Positions 1 through 12,619 are shown, numbered from the stretch's first letter. The stretch is DNA of 64,000 nt from Daucus carota subsp. sativus (GCF_001625215.2 NC_030383.2:48604380-48668379), one strand, 5' to 3'. Translations and numbers: made by a program. Notes: generated by a model not told the origin, from the sequence alone.

Positions 1-232
1 AAGGATGGACCATGATCCAAGATACAATTAAAAAAGAAACATGGTAACATAGAAAACCTTAATCTTCTAGGATATAGTTTAGACTCAGAAAATGCATTCT
101 TGGCCATATATTATGGAATTAATCATTCTGAATAGTACAAAACTTAATTGTACATGATTCAACTATCAAAAATCTTGTCCTGGCTCACTCTAGCTTAGTC
201 CCACCAGTGTCCCAGGAGAGGTATTTGTTTGT

Positions 233-2378
233 TCAAGTTGCACCTAGACCGAATACCTGTATTGTGCAAACCTTAACTTTAAGATATCTGATATCCAAAA
301 CATATACAAGCAGCAAGTGAAACAAAATGGTACTTACTCCAGCCAGCACATCCTTCGATAGTAGTTGTTTCTTCTTGCCGGATTTATCAGCAAGTGGTTG
401 TGTTTGCGGGTATTGCCGAATGACCTGGTTATATGGTACCTGAGATGGTTCTTCCTGCTCTGGGTTAACCTTTTGCTTCTGCAGATGCAATAAATAGATG
501 CATGGTTCAAGATTTTCCTGTTTAATGTAGTAGCATAGTACACAGGAAGATACAAACTGAAGACACCAAGTCATTTATTCGATATATGCAGAGGATTATG
601 TACTTCCTGAGGTTCAAGCTAACAACCAAAACACTTTGTAGCACTTGATGACTAGAAAACTTGGTGCCGGGGAGGGTAAGTAACAAGGAGACCAGATAAT
701 CAGGAAAAAAGGGACTAAGCATATTTGTGGATGTTTGTCAACTGGATCGATCCTATTGCATAAACAATATTTACATAATTTTCATTTTTGAAGGCAAATG
801 GGCTCAAGTTCAGTTTTTATATCCTCAAAACATATTTAACAATCGCCATTAAGAGATATCATTCACCTTCTTCTAGTACCACCAATTACTTGAGAGTTGC
901 TTAGATTTGAACCAAAACATGAGAAAAACCAGTATACGACTGTTACTCCATTGGACATATCAGTAACAACATCGACAAACACAATGGAACTTATTACTGA
1001 AATGACATATTTACCTTTTGCAATCGTTCCGCTATATGTTTTTGAGCATGAGATTGATCCACTTTAGAAAGGTAAAAGTCCCTCTCACGCTTGGCAGCCG
1101 ACATGTTCAATGCTAATTTTTGTTCTCGAGTGGCACTTTTGTATGCTACAGTTAAAAATTGGGTTAAAGACTTACAGTTGATAGCTAGATTAAACACCAA
1201 AATGGGCAAGACAAAAATTAGCTAGCATGTACCAATCTCTTCCGTGAGATCATCCCATTTGAATTTACTTAGATATTTGATGTTCCAAGTGTCATAATAA
1301 AATGGTGACCTCTTTCTCCCACCTAAAACAGAAAGGAAAAATGTAATCAGGTAGGAAAAAACATCATTTCCTTTGAATAAAGATTTGTTCAGTACAACAT
1401 GATTTACATCAGAGGATTACAAAATTACAGAAAGCCATTAAGTCACTAACACAATATATGAAATGTCATGAACATAGTACTATAGTAGTTAGATTAACAC
1501 TATCCACACACACACACATGTACTTGCAGCCACAAACCACAGGGAAAAATCACAGTGGATCATTGTCTCAGTAACAAGAATTATGAAGCATAATTGACAC
1601 AACTAATCACGCAACAGAAAAAAAACTAACAAGATTGTATCCAGTAAATAATCAATTTTTGCAGTTCCTCATGTCACAAGGTGTTGAATCCTTATGACAG
1701 CCTTGTAGCATCTGAATATCTATAGTCATACACAAGATACACAACTAAAGAAAAACAAACTATTGTCTTTACCCATTTGTTCACCATTCAACGTCTCAGC
1801 CACATCCTTGGCGACCCGTTTGTCTGTAAATTCAACCCACCTGCATTCACCCATATTTCAAATTACTGATATGCTAGCATACAAAATATAGCAAGTACAC
1901 AACACAACTAGTCCTTGTAACCTAAATTACGCAAAAATCATAGTAAAATAAATCCCCAAAGTGACACATACCCTTCTGAGAACTTCTGTCCTCGAAATCC
2001 ACCAGCCTTTTTACGATTCAATCGAGCATCAGGATCTGCCATACATTTCAGTCAAGAATACCACAATCAAAAAACCAACTCTCAACATAAATTACAAAAC
2101 TAGCAAAATCCCCTGAAAAATAAAAAAACTATTCGAAACACAAAAAGATTACTTTCAGGGGTGAGATAAATTCTTTGTATCTCCCCATACTGAGAAAGAA
2201 GCTGCCTGAGCTTAACATGATCCATTTTAGGAGGAATGTGACTCAAATAACACACTCCACGCTTCTCAGCTTTCTCGACTTCTTGTAAAAATCGTTTCTT
2301 TTGCTTATTTTTTCGTTTTTCAGAGCTCAATTTAGCTTTATCTTTTATCTCTTCGGGTTGTTGCTCTTCTTCAGACAT
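233..2378 (-). CDS. ESF2/ABT1-like pre-rRNA-processing protein (RRM)
   Basis: Seven coding exons on the minus strand: 2378-2153, 2035-1972, 1840-1773, 1322-1233, 1145-1015, 478-338 and 256-233. They join in frame to 247 aa, with GT-AG at every intron. The product starts MSEEEQQPEE, has a Lys-rich stretch, then an RRM-type region (GVCYLSHIPPKMDHVKLRQL, GEIQRIYLTPE) and the family signature FYYDTWNIKYLSKFKWDDLT, followed by a basic helix and the tail LSKDVLAGVFGLGAT. This order matches ESF2 of yeast and ABT1 of animals, nucleolar proteins that act in U3-dependent 18S rRNA maturation in the small-subunit processome. That role is known for the family, not shown here. The last exon is only 24 nt, easily missed, and supplies the usual VFG-type end. 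A probable intron in the 5' leader (about 2482-2396) lies just upstream of the start codon. Length is normal for plants. Confidence 0.88.
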
Positions 2379-2600
2379 TCTTGAAAAACGAAGAGCTGTA
2401 CAAACAGAAACATAAAAATATATAATAAAGATCGCAAGAACTTATATGTGCGAAAATTAAAGAAGGGTTTGCTTAAAATACCTTGAAAGAAGATTTGGGG
2501 GAGCAAGTGATGGAGCTATGGCGCAGCAGAGCAGCGTGGGCTATGAAGAAAAATTGAAAATTGATAAACCCTAGGAGTTTAAATCCGATGATGCCCAACC
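2379..2600 (-). promoter_or_regulatory. 5' leader with intron and proximal promoter of the ESF2-like gene
   Basis: On the minus strand a consensus donor (CAAG|GTATTT, near 2482) and acceptor (TGTACAG, near 2397) bracket about 87 nt of AT-rich DNA directly before the start codon at 2378. This suggests a 5' UTR intron, common in plant housekeeping genes. No clear TATA box is seen upstream. The transcription start is not determined. Confidence 0.45.
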
Positions 2601-2652
2601 CTGGCCTGCTAACCGGGTTGGTACAGCGGGTCATTGGTTCGTAGTATTTTTG

Positions 2653-2696
2653 GTGTTAAGGTTTTTTTTTTTTTTTTTTTTGTCAAAAGTGTTAAG
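2653..2696 (-). repeat. Micro-insertion of a 20-T tract flanked by 8-bp direct repeats
   Basis: GTGTTAAG occurs at 2653-2660 and again at 2689-2696. Between them lie 28 bp made of G, about 20 T and GTCAAAA. Read on the minus strand the insert is TTTTGAC followed by poly(A). It resembles four similar sites in this window (8909-8951, 33867-33907, 34163-34212, 41888-41940). Confidence 0.5.
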
Positions 2697-2722
2697 TTTT
2701 TTTAATATGAATCTATATTCTA

Positions 2723-2983
2723 CTCCTTCCGTCCCTTTTTACTTGTTCCTTTTGAAAAAATAACGCATCTTAAGAAAATGTTAGTTGGATATCTTGTTTT
2801 CATACATATCTCTAATAAATGTAATGAATTATATAGAGTTGTGTATATATATATGCTAGTCAAACATTGGAAGTTGTTATTTTTTGAAAAAACATACAAA
2901 AAGTTGCTTTGAAAATAGAATTGGACAAGTAATTTGGGACAATTTTTTTTTCAAAGTGGACATGTAAAAGGGGACGGAGGGAG
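2723..2983. mobile_element. Stowaway-type MITE (Tc1/mariner), 261 bp
   Basis: The termini are CTCCTTCCGTCCC and GGGACGGAGGGAG in inverted orientation, flanked by TA on both sides. This is the standard Stowaway signature. There is no coding capacity. Confidence 0.85.
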
Positions 2984-3462
2984 TATATTCTATATCTATA
3001 TTCTATATTATCTTAATGGGTGCTAGTGAAGAGTTTGGTTTTCCCGTACAAAATAAGGGTACTTCAGTCATTTTCTTTTTTATTTGCCTGCTCCGACCCG
3101 TTAACCCGTTTGTAATTATATATATTAATTATTAATTGTTAAAAACTAATTTGGAGGTATTAAAAGTGTGCTCTGCTGATGATTTATTGAATTTTTATAT
3201 TGTTCTACTTTTTTAATTCGTATTAATGCTTGGGATACTAAACACATAAGCTTTACATATAAAAGCGTGTTACATATGGAAATGTTTAAATAGTAGACTT
3301 TATTATGTAGTACACTTGCTAAATCAATCCCATAATCGGTGCTAGCATTTGAAAATGTAATAAATCCGAATATACACATGCCTTTATTGCATAATGAGTC
3401 ACTGAATTCAAAATTCAAAATAATCATTTACATCCTATCTATTTTCTATTTCGGATTAATAA

Positions 3463-4545
3463 TAGAAAGACTTCCAAAGCAAGAAATTTTTTTTGTAAAA
3501 TATCGCGTTCAAAATTCAAAAACTGTAAAGCTACCTAATAAGCTACCAATCGCTTTTTCTTAAAATATTTAAAATTAAAATATAGCTAAAATATTTTCAC
3601 AAGATTACATTCAAAAAAGGTAATGTTATACCCCATTAAATTTGTGAATTAGTTATTTTGATTTTTTTACTTTTTTATTTTGATTAATTTAATTGATATC
3701 ATATATACGTGTAGATCTGTATATTTGCCTACCTTTAAATGTGATTATTAACTTTCTATTTCCTCCGATTAAATATGGAAAGACTTCCAAAGCACTATGA
3801 AAATTTTATTGTATACTCAAAATACAAAATTCAAATTTCGATATATTAATTATTAACTTCCTAACGCTTTTGAATTAAACATGAAGAGACTTCTGAAACA
3901 CTCTAAAAGATTTTTTTGTACGATATTACATTCAAAATTCAAAAATTGAAAAGTTAATTTACTTCTTAAACTACTAATCGCCTTTTCTTAAAATATTTAA
4001 AATTAAAATATAGGTAAAATATTTCCACAAGATTACATATAAAAAATGATATATTATTAGAGCATCTCCAACGGCGTTGGCTATAATCGTTGGCTAAATT
4101 GGACCTGTAAGACATTATGTAAAATTTGCTGAACCTGCAAGACATTTTGCTTCAATGGTACTGGCTATATTGGTTGGCTATAATTTAAAAATAGTATGTT
4201 ATTAATATTTTAAATTGTTAAAATAGAATATATCAGTTCAATATGGTAATAAATGATGTACAATCTTTCTACATATTTTCTTACAGACCTGCAGAGGTTC
4301 GACAAATTTAGCCATCCATAGAAGGTTGGCTAAATTTATAGACAACAGGTGAACATGGTTGGAGTTGAGTTTTTGGAGCTGTTGGCTAAATTTTTTTATT
4401 TTAAGTAAGCCAACTCACTTTTTAGCCGAGGGCTTTAGATGGTTGGAGATGCTCTTACACCATTAAATTTGTTAATTAGCTATTTTGATTCATTACCTTT
4501 TTTATTTTGATTATTTTAATTGATTTCATATGTACATGTATATCT
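3463..4545. repeat. Imperfect tandem repeat, units near 3463, 3777 and 3888
   Basis: The segment starting GAAAGACTTCCAAAGC at about 3463, and running through a Lys/Asn-coding-like AT-rich stretch to the TTTTGATT region near 3728, recurs with substitutions from about 3888. A shorter copy starts at 3777. The last copy is split by the MITE at 4060-4454 and resumes at 4455 with ACACCATTAAATTTGTTAAT. No coding potential is seen. Confidence 0.6.
4060..4454. mobile_element. Tourist-type MITE (PIF/Harbinger), 395 bp
   Basis: Terminal inverted repeats begin GAGCATCTCCAAC and end GTTGGAGATGCTC. The element is flanked by a TTA trinucleotide at 4057-4059 and 4455-4457, the 3-bp target duplication typical of PIF/Harbinger. 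It sits inside the second long unit of a local tandem repeat. Confidence 0.85.
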
Positions 4546-4954
4546 CTTTAATCTCTTTAAACAGATTAAATTATACACTTACACCAATGAATATATACTT
4601 ACGAAGCTTACGGGACACATCTAGAACACAGATCTGTAATTCAAATTCAAAACAATGGTGACATTTTTAAAACAAGCGGTACGGATCTTCCACTTGCTGA
4701 TGGCTTCCTCAGCAATTATCTATCTCTGTTGGTTGTGTCCTTTGTAACAACAAACCAATTTCAAATTTCATTGTTATAAACAAAGCAATCTTCATCTCTA
4801 CAATTCTGGCTACAGTTTTGTCTTCGGGTTGGTATGAATTTTCATCTCCATTTTCTTTGTTTTATTACCATTGCTTTGAAATGCCGTTAATTTCCTCACC
4901 CTTTCTTTGTTCGATCCTAAACTTAATATTGCATTTTGCAGATATGGATGGAGA

Positions 4955-7440
4955 CAATGATAAGCTGATAAGGAAGGGGAGATTCTTTAGCTGGGATGAA
5001 AGGATTAAAACGGAGAAACAATTGTTGTTTAATGTTTGTGAGTGTTCTTCTTACTTCATTTTGTATAGAATATCCCAAAAGTTAACAAAATAAATTATAA
5101 AAACTGAATTCTTACAAAAAACAATAATTATAAAACTAAATTAAAAAATATATAGGTATTATTTGATGAACCACAAGTTTTTTGGTAATTAGAAAATTAT
5201 TATTTGATTTTAGATATTTAGCAAACACAATTTTACCAAATGCAATACAGTTGATAAGGAGTATAGTGTTGATGACTGTATTCACCTGGCAGATTTGTTC
5301 GAGTGAGCTACTAAATTATGTAAATGATTCTAATATATTGGGGACATCTAATTAAGTAGCATCTGTAATTCCAGATTTATTCATGTGGATACAAGGTTTG
5401 TTTTCATGTCACATACCCTATAAGAAGTCCCGCTATTTTTGTTTTTATTTGTCCTCCCATGCCTGCTTCGATTTTGTTGTGCTGTTATATTGCCTGGCCA
5501 CAAGCTTCTTCATCCATGTATTCACGTTTTTGTTCTCAGATTCAATCAAACAATTTATTATATTAGTTCATGATGTTTGTTTATTTGTTTGAGAATTGTA
5601 ACAAGTATTTTTTTTTTTTTTTTAATATTGCAAGCTACAACTATTTGAACACGTTTAATCCAGATTTACATTGTAAATCAGAGTACAACACATCAGGTTT
5701 ATTCGCCTTCGTCCGTCAGAACTGGTGAGCATAACTTACGGTTAGTGATACGTATGCTAATCGCACATTGCTTGAATGGTTTTGGGTGTTGTCAGGACAA
5801 CGTAGATGGTGTTCACAGTCCGGTCACTCTAATGCGCACGATAATCACAATACTGAGAATGACCAACCAGCAGCAAGTGAAAATGTTGATCCGAATAGAG
5901 CTACCAGGACAACTACTGAAACTGGTACATAATAGTTACTATCTTCTTCGCATATTGTAATATATCTTACGGACTATGATTATTTGTAATATGTAACCGT
6001 CTCTGAAGGGTCAATAAGTAGTAGTATAGGTATTGTTGCTATCATTAGATTTTAGATTTGTTGCTATTAATAGTCTCCAATCAAATGCTTCTGATTTCGA
6101 AACTAGACATGAAAACACAATAAACTCAGGTATCATCTCATATTTCATTATACTATTCAATTTACAAGAAAAATTTAATGTGAATTTTTTGTCTTAAACC
6201 TACACTTATCAGTTCAAAAGTGAAGAGGTAGAGGTCTAGGCATAATTAACTTTTGGAAGCTCAAAACAAGGATCTACTATTTCACATCCTGCAATGTAAG
6301 CAATTTACATTCACGTCCTAATTTGTATTGATATGAAAGACTTTAATGTAGCACGTGGAAATTCAGATGGTCAGTCCTTTGTTTAATCTGTAGAACATTT
6401 TAATGTAGTTTTTGAACGCAAATATATATCAGCTTTGGTAATTCTGACATGTATTACAGCAAGCACAGCTGCCAGACGTAGAGGAAGAGGTCCGGGAATA
6501 AAGCAGCTGTATGCGCAGAGGTTTGCCGAGGATTCTCTACCTGTATCCAAACATCAAACCTTGATAAAAGGAAGTAATAAATATACTTCTTCAAGCATAA
6601 TGTGCAAAGTCTGTGCTTCTTGATAAGTATCCTTCCCCGTTAACACATGTATTTTTTACATAATATGCATATTTTGTGGTTCTTGACAAATATATGTGCA
6701 TAGTCTGTTGTTCTTGACAAATATATGTGCGATTGTTCAGCTTCCAAGCAACGAGGTCGTGGACCAGGTGTCAACAATATGATAAATTCCCAAGAACCTC
6801 TCCTTGCTCCTCGCAAAGCGCCATTAGTTGATAATTTTTTTAAGGTTGGTATGAAGGATCATGTGCATTGCCAGATTTAACAGTGTTTATCTCATCTGCA
6901 GCTCTAGACGCACAGGTAGAGGTCCAAGTGTTGAAAAACTGTTGACACAGAGAAGGTGCCATTTACCTCTACGCAGTATTATACTCAAATTATACCATAT
7001 AACTAAGAATTTTTTTCTCTTCTCCTTCATTTGCAGCTTATGTGACTTATCCGTATACTAATGGTGGAACTCACGTGTCTCCAAATACTTCCGGTTAGTA
7101 GTCCATCATTCTTTTATCTTATATGATCCGATACTAATTTCAATCTTCATGTTCACTTAAGAGTGTAGGACTCCAAGTAGCACTCTAACGTTCCGAGGAT
7201 CAATGATGAGGAGAAGCAATTCTCTTCGCAAAGCATGAAGATTTATGCACCTCACAACATGTCTGATTCTCCAAGTTCTCCTTTTACCTCTTCTAGGTGT
7301 TTTGACACGATTACACGAATTAGGTACTAAAAGCATCAACATTCCATGTGTACGCAGTAGATAGAAGCACATCCCGTTGTCAACAGCCATTTTCTTCTTC
7401 AAGTGTTATGGTTCATAATCATCACTCTGGTATGCATGTC
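4955..7440 (+). pseudogene. Decayed multi-exon gene fragment with repeated RGRGP modules
   Basis: An opening segment MDGDNDKLIRKGRFFSWDER (from 4955) reads like a first exon. A second exon-like segment near 5800-5925 encodes a polar Asn/Thr/Asp-rich peptide. Four short segments, each after a plausible 3' splice site, then encode variants of one motif: RRGRGLGIIN (about 6224), RRRGRGPGIKQL (about 6477), KQRGRGPGVNNM (about 6747) and RRTGRGPSVEKL (about 6904). A further exon-like piece encodes AYVTYPYTNGGTHVSPNTS (about 7035). The segments are separated by stops and intron-like AT-rich DNA, and no continuous reading frame can be built. The family is not recognised. RGRGP resembles an AT-hook core, so DNA binding is possible but unproven. 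The pieces lie inside the Helitron-type element and may be captured or element-derived. Confidence 0.4.
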
Positions 7441-8908
7441 ATTCTTATTTTGAAATTGGTCACCTAAAACCCAGTTTTTAATAGATATAATACTTTACTA
7501 ATTAACTATGCACCATGGTATATCTCGATAGAAGTTAGCTTAAATACAAGATAAATTCACTGATACCAGAAGTTAGCTCTGTTCTCAGCAGGAAAATTGA
7601 ACACAGTCTCGATGGGGACACCACATTCTCCTCCTGAATCCATGGTATTGTAGAAGGATCCTGAATCTGGCCCATAAAGAATTCACTGAATCAAAAAAAG
7701 TAGTGTACCTTAAAACCATACAAGATACTGTAGAGGTAATTGGTTCAACCTGGGACGTAAACAGATCCCATTGTGACAGATAATCACTGGCATACCTTCA
7801 GGTTTATTTTGTCTGTAAAATATGTGTTATAACTTATTGCAAAACTATACCATTTTTATTTATTTATTCTTGCATGCTTCCATCAAGGTGCTTTTTACTT
7901 ATTATGTTATTGGATTAGATCCAAATGCTCGAAGGTAAATTTTGTTATGTTATGTCAGGATTAGTTCTCTCTTTAACTCATGCATGTTTTCATGCCCTAT
8001 AATGAGCAATTATCATGTTACATATTGTTCAAACAGTATCAACCAAATGACTTCTGCATTGTTCCGGGGTATTGCAGCATTGGCTGGGAGTTTAATTGGC
8101 TAGGGGTATTACCTTCTTTATTTTACAAGGATATTTCAGTGAGCACTGCTTTTTAGTAATTTTTCAGTTCTTTTTACTTTTTTGGTAAGACTTTCTTTTA
8201 TTATTTTATGACATTTAACTTTGGTATTATCTAATAAATAGTTGTTTTCTTCTTCGACTATGGAGAAGACATCAGTACTACTTGGAAGACATCACCACAA
8301 TCAAATTGTTATTGGTTTTCTGTTGATCATCATTTACGGATGTTGTATTTCATTGAACAGAGAATTGTGTTTTTATTTTCTGGGTGTGGTCAGTACTCCA
8401 TACTGTCGGGCATCCTATTTCAGGTCTGGATCGACTACTGACCTGTTGTTGAGAAAATGAAAGAAGAGAGAAGTAATACCATAATGATGGTCATGTAATT
8501 CCTCTGGGGTTGAGTCCTAGATTAGCTTTGCACGAAGACATTCTATTACGTGTGTTAATGTTATCTGATTATATGGTGCATCTTACTAATGTTACATGAA
8601 GGTGATTGCCTAATGGAACTAACAAAGACAGAAAATCTTCTAATTACAGAAATTCATATGGATGAATGGATTCTGCTTGGTCCAGACCTACACCATTGAT
8701 ATGAATGTCAGTGACTTTTTTCTCGGTAAGCTATCAGAATTTCATAATTATCTCGAAAAATCTTGACTGCATCAGCAATAGCTTGATCTGATGACAGTAA
8801 AAGAGCCTGAATGACTAAATATAAAGTAGCTACTGCCACCTCGCAAAAGAGAAAAATAGACCGAGACATGGCAAAAGATAACTATATTATTTCATTTAAA
8901 ATAAAATT

Positions 8909-8951
8909 GAGTATGTAATTTACTTTTTTTTGTCAGGGAGTTTGTAATTTA
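8909..8951 (-). repeat. T8 micro-insertion flanked by 14-bp direct repeats
   Basis: GAGTATGTAATTTA at 8909-8922 is repeated as GAGTTTGTAATTTA at 8938-8951 (one mismatch). The 15 bp between are C, T8 and GTCAGG. On the minus strand the insert is CCTGAC plus a short poly(A). Confidence 0.5.
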
Positions 8952-9721
8952 TTTGATATCATCATTTAAGAGAATATTTGTATTAATTTATTAATTGTAT
9001 ATTGTAATTTTATTCAGTCCAAAAAAGTGATTTTTCAAGTGTGGTAGAATGTTTGAGCTTTTCTTTGAACAGACATGTAGATAAATAAAATAATGCTTAA
9101 TAGAATTTTATAAAAATTAATTTCTTTTTTCAATGTTTCACATGAAAATAATAATTATTTTTAATAAAATAATATTATGATGACTTATATATTCATATTA
9201 ATAATAAAATAGTAATTTAATAATTTAATTTGACCCATGTCATTTATAAATAAAATAAATTTAAGTAATAGAAAATTTATAATTGATTAAATAAAATATT
9301 TATAAATTTTATCAAAATATTCTCTTAGCATATATCTAGGGTTTTGGTGTAACTAATTTCCTATTTTTCTTATATTAAATCTTATAAGTTTAACCACTTT
9401 CAATCATTAAATTATAAAATGCCTTAACATTAAAATAAACAATTAATTAAAATAACCTAAAATTAAAATAAAATAACAAACAATTCACATACATTATAAA
9501 AAAATTAAAAATAACGTTGTCAACAACATATCGAATGACATTTATTAAAAAATGATATGTTTTTAATATAGATATATGAATTTAAAACAAAGATCTATGA
9601 TAAAATTTTAGATAGATGACGTTTTATCTAAGATGGTAGCAATATTTAAATTACATGTGGATATATATATATAATATTTGAAACAACATAAAATCAAAAA
9701 ATAAATATACATTATAAAATA

Positions 9722-9722
<1 letters not shown>

Positions 9723-9753
<31 letters not shown>
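9723..9753. repeat. (TA)n microsatellite
   Basis: About 31 bp of uninterrupted TA dinucleotides. Confidence 0.95.
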
Positions 9754-9757
<4 letters not shown>

Positions 9758-10102
9758 CAAGTAAAAATATAACAATAACAACAAAACAACAAAAAAATAT
9801 AAAAATATATGTTTAAAAAGAAAAAAAAGCAAAATTTTAATGGATGCGAGCACGCGAAGCGCGGGCAAAAATACCTAGTTTTAGGGAAAACAAATTTTTT
9901 CGAACGTTAACTTATCGTGTGTTTAGAAATTTATCTCTGAATCGTAAATTTATCATTAGATTTGAATTTATTTTGGTCACTAATATTAGATTCAGATTTA
10001 ATTATTAATATTATATTAATATTATATTTTTGAGCATCATTAAAACATTTTAGTAATCCGCGATCTAAAATATGTCTGTATCTTTATATGTAGTACCTGT
10101 GT

Positions 10103-10328
10103 CTTAGGTAGTTTATCTTGTATGACGAGAGTTTGACAATAAAAAGATTTAGTTTAATTAATTATTTTAATTTTTTTAATAACAATTTAACATTTGAATC
10201 TATATACACAAAAACTTAGGTAGTTTATCTTGTATGACGAGAGTTTGACAATAAAAAGATTTAGTTTAATAAATTATTTTAATTTTTTTTGAATAACAAT
10301 TTAAGATTTGAATCTATATACACAAAAA
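10103..10328. repeat. Two-copy tandem duplication, period 112 bp
   Basis: CTTAGGTAGTTTATCTTGTA begins at 10103 and again at 10215. The two units are nearly identical to their ends (ATCTATATACACAAAAA). It is non-coding and looks recent. Confidence 0.9.
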
Positions 10329-11660
10329 GAAAATCTCAAAATTAAGTTATGAAACTATTTTATGTAAGAAGTAGGAACCTTAAAATACGTGCCAAGCAGT
10401 GGAAAAGAAATATAAAGAAATGAGAAGGATGGAGTTAGTAATAATAACATAAATGAGTGGTAAAATCGAGAAGAATTATAATTAGAATTCTAAATTTTTT
10501 TAAAATTATCAATCTGAAATCAATGATTTCAAACATAATATTGCATAATACCACTATATTTTAATAATGGTAAAAATAACATAATGTTAATAATCAAATC
10601 CGAACCTAATTTTTATGACTAAAAAAACTTTTTTTTATCATCTCTCCTTTCTTGACTACTCTCTTTTAGTACAGATATTTAAACATACACATACTCCTCG
10701 ATTTATGTACACGTGTTTAATACACTTTTATATAAATATTTTACGAACAACTGATTTAAATATCATGAAAGTAAATGGGTTGTATTCACGGGTGTAAATA
10801 ATGGTGCCCACAAGATGAATAAAGAGTAATGACTAATATGCGAGGAAAGTTGTGGTGTTGAAGATGTTATTACTATTACTCATACCCGCATTACTGTAGT
10901 GCGTATGCAGACACACATCATTATTATGCGTATAGTGACATTCATTATTACTATGTGTGTATATTACAGTTTGGAGAGAGATTGAAAATGCATGTAAAAG
11001 CATCAGAGACGCATCAGAAAAATGCGTATAGGAGATACGCATCTGGAACATGCGAGTACATGTGGTTATTTTTGTTACGTATTCCGAACTTAGTTATTTT
11101 GGTCAATCAATTTGAAATAGCGTTAAATTGGACTTTCACCCTAAGTTGGGTGACAAAAAATCTATATTCCATGAACTTTAAGAGGTATTTGAATTAATAA
11201 TAGAAGTTCTTTTTACTGCCATTGTCCCTCACGGCCCTGTTATTTACATACCCTGCCATTGATGATTACTTTCTCTGGCATGTAACCTCATGACTTATGC
11301 AGCCGGTTACCTCCTGCTTCAACTTTACTTTTTGAATTTGAAATTTCAAATATCATCGCTCTGATCCTTTTCAACTTCTTCCCCCCTTAACTTCTCTTTT
11401 CATTCCCATTTGTAGATGTTTCCTCCCTCACCTCCTTCATAATAAAAACAAAACTTCTTTGTAATGGATTCATGTATCGATCTTCCGTTGCTTAAATATA
11501 GATATGTTGTTCATAACTGTGTTTGTGATTGAATGACGTTTGTTGCACAGCGGAGCAAGACTTCCAACGTTGATGGGTTGTACCATGGTTGGAGGTTTTA
11601 TAGAATGGATATTGATTCTAATTATCTTTGTTCCTCTATATTCCAGCCTAATATTTATCC
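10329..11660. other. AT-rich intergenic DNA, nothing recognised
   Basis: Only short chance reading frames. Around 10810-11060 there is a low-complexity stretch rich in ATTATTACT, CATTATTA and GCGTAT motifs, without coding signal. Confidence 0.5.
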
Positions 11661-11663
11661 TGC

Positions 11664-11950
11664 TCATTGATTTTGATTTTTTTTATTCGTGTATTTGTTC
11701 AGACTTATGATTATGCTCCTGCTGCAGTTGTTCTCCTTGCATCTTCTCAATGTAATCGAACACTTATTACAGTGTACATGTTTGATAAAAGATCTAAAAG
11801 GAATCTTCGTGTTTGAACATCATAATATGATGTTCATTGATTTTCAATTTTATTTGTTTGTTTATTTGTTCAAGATTTTGATTATGCTCCTGCTGCAATT
11901 GTTGGTAGTTATTATTCTCCTTAGATCTTCTCAATATAATAGTAATTCAT
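11664..11950. repeat. Imperfect direct repeat, period about 168 bp
   Basis: A segment beginning CATTGATTTT near 11668, containing ATTATGCTCCTGCTGCA and ending TCTTCTCAATGTAAT, recurs from about 11836 with ATTATGCTCCTGCTGCA and TCTTCTCAATATAAT. No gene product is recognised. Confidence 0.65.
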
Positions 11951-12124
11951 ATTTCATTTTTATATAATAACTACTGAGTTTATATTTAAGAGAGTTTTGA
12001 CTACCAAGGTACATAATTGTTTACAACATACAAGTATATGTTTCCCACTTGATCGGCAACAGATTTGCTGAATATGTTTTCTGTCATTTGCTGAATAGAC
12101 AAGTAGAGTTATATCAGTCATATG

Positions 12125-12200
12125 TAGGGATGTAAAACGGATAATTCGGATACAGATCTGTCTGTATCCGTATTCGTATCCGATCCGAATTCATATTTAT
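12125..12200 (+). mobile_element. Left-end fragment of a hAT-like element
   Basis: TAGGGATGTAAAACGGATAA followed by GGATAC, GTATCC and ATCCG motifs closely matches the left end of the element at 59712-60441 (TAGGGGTGTCAAACGGATAA). No matching right end is seen nearby, so this is a truncated relative. Confidence 0.55.
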
Positions 12201-12619
12201 CTTTATATATTACACATTTTAAGTCAATTTCTTAAGTGATATTGCAATTAATTTGTCTACCACTATATGTAAAAAGAAATCTTAAAAAGATGATATTGGT
12301 TGTAAAATTTCAAATTCGAGTACTTATCATTTATTTGTATTATACACAATCGTCTTTTTTTTAGAATGTGATTACAAACTCATGTAAAAAACAATGATGC
12401 AGGGATCTTTGAAGCCGCCGTTCTTCATTCATTGATGACTGAAATGCATTTTTGTGACTTAGAAAACTCTACACTTATATTAACTTCAAAGTTTCAAATA
12501 GCTGCACTCCAAGACTGAGTTAATGCACCAGACTATATGTCACACACTCAATTTCAACTACCAAAGGCAGCACTTGATGAGTCTACTGCACACCTTCTAA
12601 TTACTTCCACACCGAAGTA

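Larger units (their letters stand above)
7441..9849. other. AT-rich interior of the Helitron region, no gene seen
   Basis: Short reading frames only. A possible extra decayed exon lies near 7590-7650 after an acceptor-like CTCAG. From about 8880 the DNA becomes strongly AT-rich, as is usual toward Helitron 3' ends, with a (TA)n microsatellite at 9723-9753. Confidence 0.5.
4955..9878 (+). mobile_element. Non-autonomous Helitron with clear 3' end; 5' end not located
   Basis: The 3' terminus is diagnostic. A hairpin (GCACGCG at 9850-9856, loop AAG, CGCGGGC at 9860-9866, one mismatch) is followed after 8 nt by CTAG at 9875-9878 and then T, the Helitron insertion rule. Upstream lie AT-rich DNA and decayed exon-like pieces from about 4955. 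The 5' TC end could not be fixed; it probably lies near 4.5-4.9 kb, so the start given here is only where coding-like sequence begins. No Rep/helicase domain is readable, so the element cannot be autonomous. Confidence 0.6.

Noticed and set aside
9608-9868. 86-codon minus-strand frame rich in Tyr, Ile and Phe
   Set aside because: It is produced by the (TA)n microsatellite and AT-rich DNA at the Helitron end.
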